In this document: in pieces, positions 30,618 to 32,429 of the stretch | Numbering within the stretch: the first letter of the stretch is position 1 | Layout: every line of letters starts with the position of its first letter | Assembly: GCF_002812985.1 (NCBI RefSeq) | Contig: NZ_PGCP01000043.1 | Span: 1-32,429 of the forward strand | Origin: Aeromonas lusitana | GTDB taxonomy: Bacteria; Pseudomonadota; Gammaproteobacteria; Enterobacterales; Aeromonadaceae | DNA length: 32,429 nucleotides | Reading direction: 5' to 3' | Notes under the pieces: model-generated | Told to the model about the DNA's origin: nothing | Databases searched by the model: none | Seen by the model: only the letters and a program-made list of their open reading frames with translations | Program-made: the position numbers and the translations under genes

Positions 30618-31647
30618 CTGCCTGCCCTTGCTGGCCCTGACCCTGTTTTCTGCCGGAGCCTTCGCCGTGAACAACCCCTATCAGCTGACCACAGAGGCCG
30701 AGGTGCCTGCCCTCCACCAGCAGACCCTGCCCGATTTCTGGCGTGACCACGCAGTCGAGGGTGAGTTCAAGGGCAAGGACGGGGTGAGCATCCGCTACGC
30801 AGCCCTGCGCCAGGCCAAGGTGGACAGAGCCATCCTCATCGTCAACGGCCGGGTCGAGAGCTACCTCAAGTATCAGGAGCTGGCCTGGGATCTGTGGCGC
30901 CAGGGCTACAGCCTCTACCTCATCGATCACCGTGGCCAGGGCCTCTCCGGCCGCCTGCTGGCGGATCCCGAGAAGGGCTATGTGGCAGGCTTCGACGACT
31001 ATGTGGTGGATCTGAAGCAGTTCCACGACGAGGTGATAGCCCAGGACAAGCCAGCCAAGCTGTTCCTGCTGGCCCACTCCATGGGGGGCGCCATCTCGGC
31101 CCGCTATCTGGAACGCTGGCCGGATGACATCGAGGCGGCCGTGCTCTCTTCCCCCATGATGGGCATCAACCTGGGCGGCCTGCCCAAGTGGCTCGCCAAG
31201 GGGCTGGCCGCCACCATGGACACGGTCGGCAGCTGGTGGGGTGAACCTCCCTACGGGCCGAGCCAGGGCGGCTATGTCTCCCACGAGTTTGCCGACAACG
31301 GTCTGACACACAGCGAACCGCGCTACCAGTCCTTCCGCCAGCTCTACGAGCAGCGTCCGCAGATCAAGCTCGGCGGTGTCACCGCCCACTGGATCCGCGA
31401 AGGCATTGGCGCCGGGGACGCCGCCATCGCCGACGCCGATCGCATCAAGACGCCGCTGCTGCTGATCCAGGCGGGGAATGACGGCATAGTCGACAACCTG
31501 GCCCAGGATGCGTTTTGCGCCAAAGCTCGCTGCGAGGGCGGCAAGCCCCTGCGCATCGAGGGGGCCTGGCACGAGCTGTTCGTCGAGGCCGATCCCCAGC
31601 GCATCCCGGCGCTGACCGCGACCCTGGACTTCTTCGCCCGCTTCTAA
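30607..31647 (+). CDS. pldB: Lysophospholipase, PldB-like, with signal peptide
   Basis: The 346-residue alpha/beta hydrolase removes the remaining acyl chain from lysophospholipids. The nucleophile elbow is AHSMGG (Ser158); Asp in GNDGIVD and His in GAWHELF complete the triad. Blocks shared with E. coli PldB include NGRVESYLKYQELAWDL, DHRGQGLSGRLLADP and LTHS. A hydrophobic N-terminus ending AGAFA (residue 20) reads as a type I signal peptide, which E. coli PldB lacks, so this enzyme should act in the periplasm or outside the cell. It overlaps trmH by 11 bases and is followed by yigL as in E. coli. Confidence 0.9.
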   Translation: MKFNCLPLLALTLFSAGAFAVNNPYQLTTEAEVPALHQQTLPDFWRDHAVEGEFKGKDGVSIRYAALRQAKVDRAILIVNGRVESYLKYQELAWDLWRQGYSLYLIDHRGQGLSGRLLADPEKGYVAGFDDYVVDLKQFHDEVIAQDKPAKLFLLAHSMGGAISARYLERWPDDIEAAVLSSPMMGINLGGLPKWLAKGLAATMDTVGSWWGEPPYGPSQGGYVSHEFADNGLTHSEPRYQSFRQLYEQRPQIKLGGVTAHWIREGIGAGDAAIADADRIKTPLLLIQAGNDGIVDNLAQDAFCAKARCEGGKPLRIEGAWHELFVEADPQRIPALTATLDFFARF

Positions 31648-31690
31648 GGCTGGTTATTTTTTGTATCCCTAAATAAATGGGGTGCGGCAA

Positions 31691-31717
31691 AACGCTGGGG
31701 TACACTGCCCCGGCGTT
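31691..31717 (+). other. Hairpin between pldB and yigL
   Basis: AACGCTGGGG (31691-31700) pairs with CCCCGGCGTT (31708-31717), a 10-bp stem with one G-U pair and a seven-base loop, 20 bases before the yigL ATG. No T-tract follows. It could protect or structure the yigL 5' end. In enteric bacteria yigL mRNA is stabilised by the small RNA SgrS acting in the pldB-yigL transcript; nothing here shows that control. Confidence 0.45.
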
Positions 31718-31737
31718 CAATTGATGTTGAGGTAATG

Positions 31738-32429
31738 ATGTTCAAGGCTGTTGTATCCGATCTCGATGGTACCCTGCTCAACGGGCAGCACCAGGTCTCC
31801 CCCCGCACCCGTGACACCCTGCACCGCCTGGTCGATCAGGGGATCAAGTTCGTGGTGGCCACCGGTCGTCACCATGTGGACGTGCGCAGCATCCGCGATG
31901 CCCTGGGGCTGGATATCTACCTCATCACCTCCAATGGCGCCGTGGTGCATGACAAGCAGGATCAGCTGATCTTCAACCAGACGCTGCCAGAGAGCGTGGC
32001 CGCCGAGCTGATCACCCTGGAGCGCGACCCTTCCGTTCACCTCAACGTCTACTACGGGGACGAGTGGCTGGTGGAAGAGGAGATGCCGAGGATCCTGCAG
32101 TTCCATGAAGAGTCCGGCTTCGCCTACCGCCTGGTCGATTTTCGCACCCATCCGACGGACAAGGTCAACAAGGTGTTCTACATCGGCGAGCACGAGAAGC
32201 TGCTCGAGATCGAGGCACACCTCAACCGGCATTATGGTGATCGACTCAATGTCACCTTCTCCCTGCCGGACTGCCTGGAGGTGATGCACGGTGGCGTGCA
32301 CAAGGGCAACGCCGTACGCGCCGTGCTGGAGCAGAACGGGCTGGAGATGTCCCAGGCCGTCGCCTTCGGCGATGGCATGAACGACTTCGAGATGCTGAGC
32401 ATGGTGGGCCGTGGCGTGGTGATGGGCAA
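31738..32429 (+). CDS. yigL: HAD-family Cof-type sugar phosphatase, truncated by the window end
   Basis: The 230 residues visible match E. coli YigL (266): N-terminal catalytic motif VVSDLDGTLLNG (nucleophile Asp8), ATGRHHVDVRSIRDALGL, TSNGAVVHD, a cap domain in the middle, CLEVMHGGVHKGNAV (Lys of motif III) and FGDGMNDFEML (motif IV). YigL dephosphorylates sugar phosphates and pyridoxal phosphate and helps relieve sugar-phosphate stress. ATG 31738 is chosen because GAGG lies six bases before it; ATG 31735 is adjacent. About 35 C-terminal residues lie outside the window. Confidence 0.95.
   Translation, partial: MFKAVVSDLDGTLLNGQHQVSPRTRDTLHRLVDQGIKFVVATGRHHVDVRSIRDALGLDIYLITSNGAVVHDKQDQLIFNQTLPESVAAELITLERDPSVHLNVYYGDEWLVEEEMPRILQFHEESGFAYRLVDFRTHPTDKVNKVFYIGEHEKLLEIEAHLNRHYGDRLNVTFSLPDCLEVMHGGVHKGNAVRAVLEQNGLEMSQAVAFGDGMNDFEMLSMVGRGVVMG

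Noticed and set aside
1..32429. CRISPR array, prophage, transposon or tRNA gene
   Set aside because: No regular spacer-repeat series, integrase, transposase, terminal inverted repeats or cloverleaf was found in any gap between genes.

Overview
The window looks like a chromosomal core segment of an Aeromonas-type gammaproteobacterium. Base composition is GC-rich throughout, the proteins are closest to the E. coli, Vibrio and Haemophilus versions I know, and several E. coli gene pairs are kept (btuB/murI/rrn, purE-purK, gmk-rpoZ-spoT-trmH, pldB-yigL) together with the Haemophilus pair kdkA/opsX. The genus is inferred from gene content and not from a marker gene. No phage, insertion sequence, tRNA or CRISPR array was recognised.

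Layout. The extreme left edge (1-60) is a leftward promoter nearly identical in core to an E. coli rrn P1 promoter, so an rRNA operon probably starts just outside the window. Next come an RNA-binding protein with a membrane-spanning N-terminus, murI, and btuB under a cobalamin riboswitch. purE-purK follow behind a PurR box. From 5.7 to 9.6 kb lies a pyruvate-sensing module: the transporter yhjX, its LytTR-type regulator ypdB and the sensor kinase ypdA, with a 16-bp direct repeat upstream of yhjX that is the likely operator. Then come leuE, fsr, a yhiN-type flavoprotein, ftnA, a TPR-GGDEF diguanylate cyclase, fabV and uspA. trpS follows behind a leader peptide with tandem Trp codons and a complete set of alternative hairpins. 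Next are a LysR regulator divergent from an EamA transporter, a 53-residue membrane protein, a DUF6314-like protein, a second EamA transporter, and a PAS-GGDEF protein whose active site is degenerate but whose I-site is kept. The LPS inner-core genes kdkA and opsX are divergent. The right part carries gmk, rpoZ, spoT, trmH, pldB and a truncated yigL.

Most striking observations. (1) A trp-operon-style attenuator sits in front of trpS. (2) The sensor, regulator and transporter of a pyruvate system, unlinked in E. coli, are clustered with a visible repeat operator. (3) Diverged partial copies of gene ends lie directly beside intact genes: leuE (5' end), trmH (5' end), the TPR-GGDEF gene (3' end) and the second EamA gene (3' end, as a three-copy tandem repeat of about 80 bp). 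In leuE the upstream copy differs mainly at synonymous positions, so it looks like the head of another leuE allele, possibly a scar of recombination with a related strain, or a small ORF kept as a leader.
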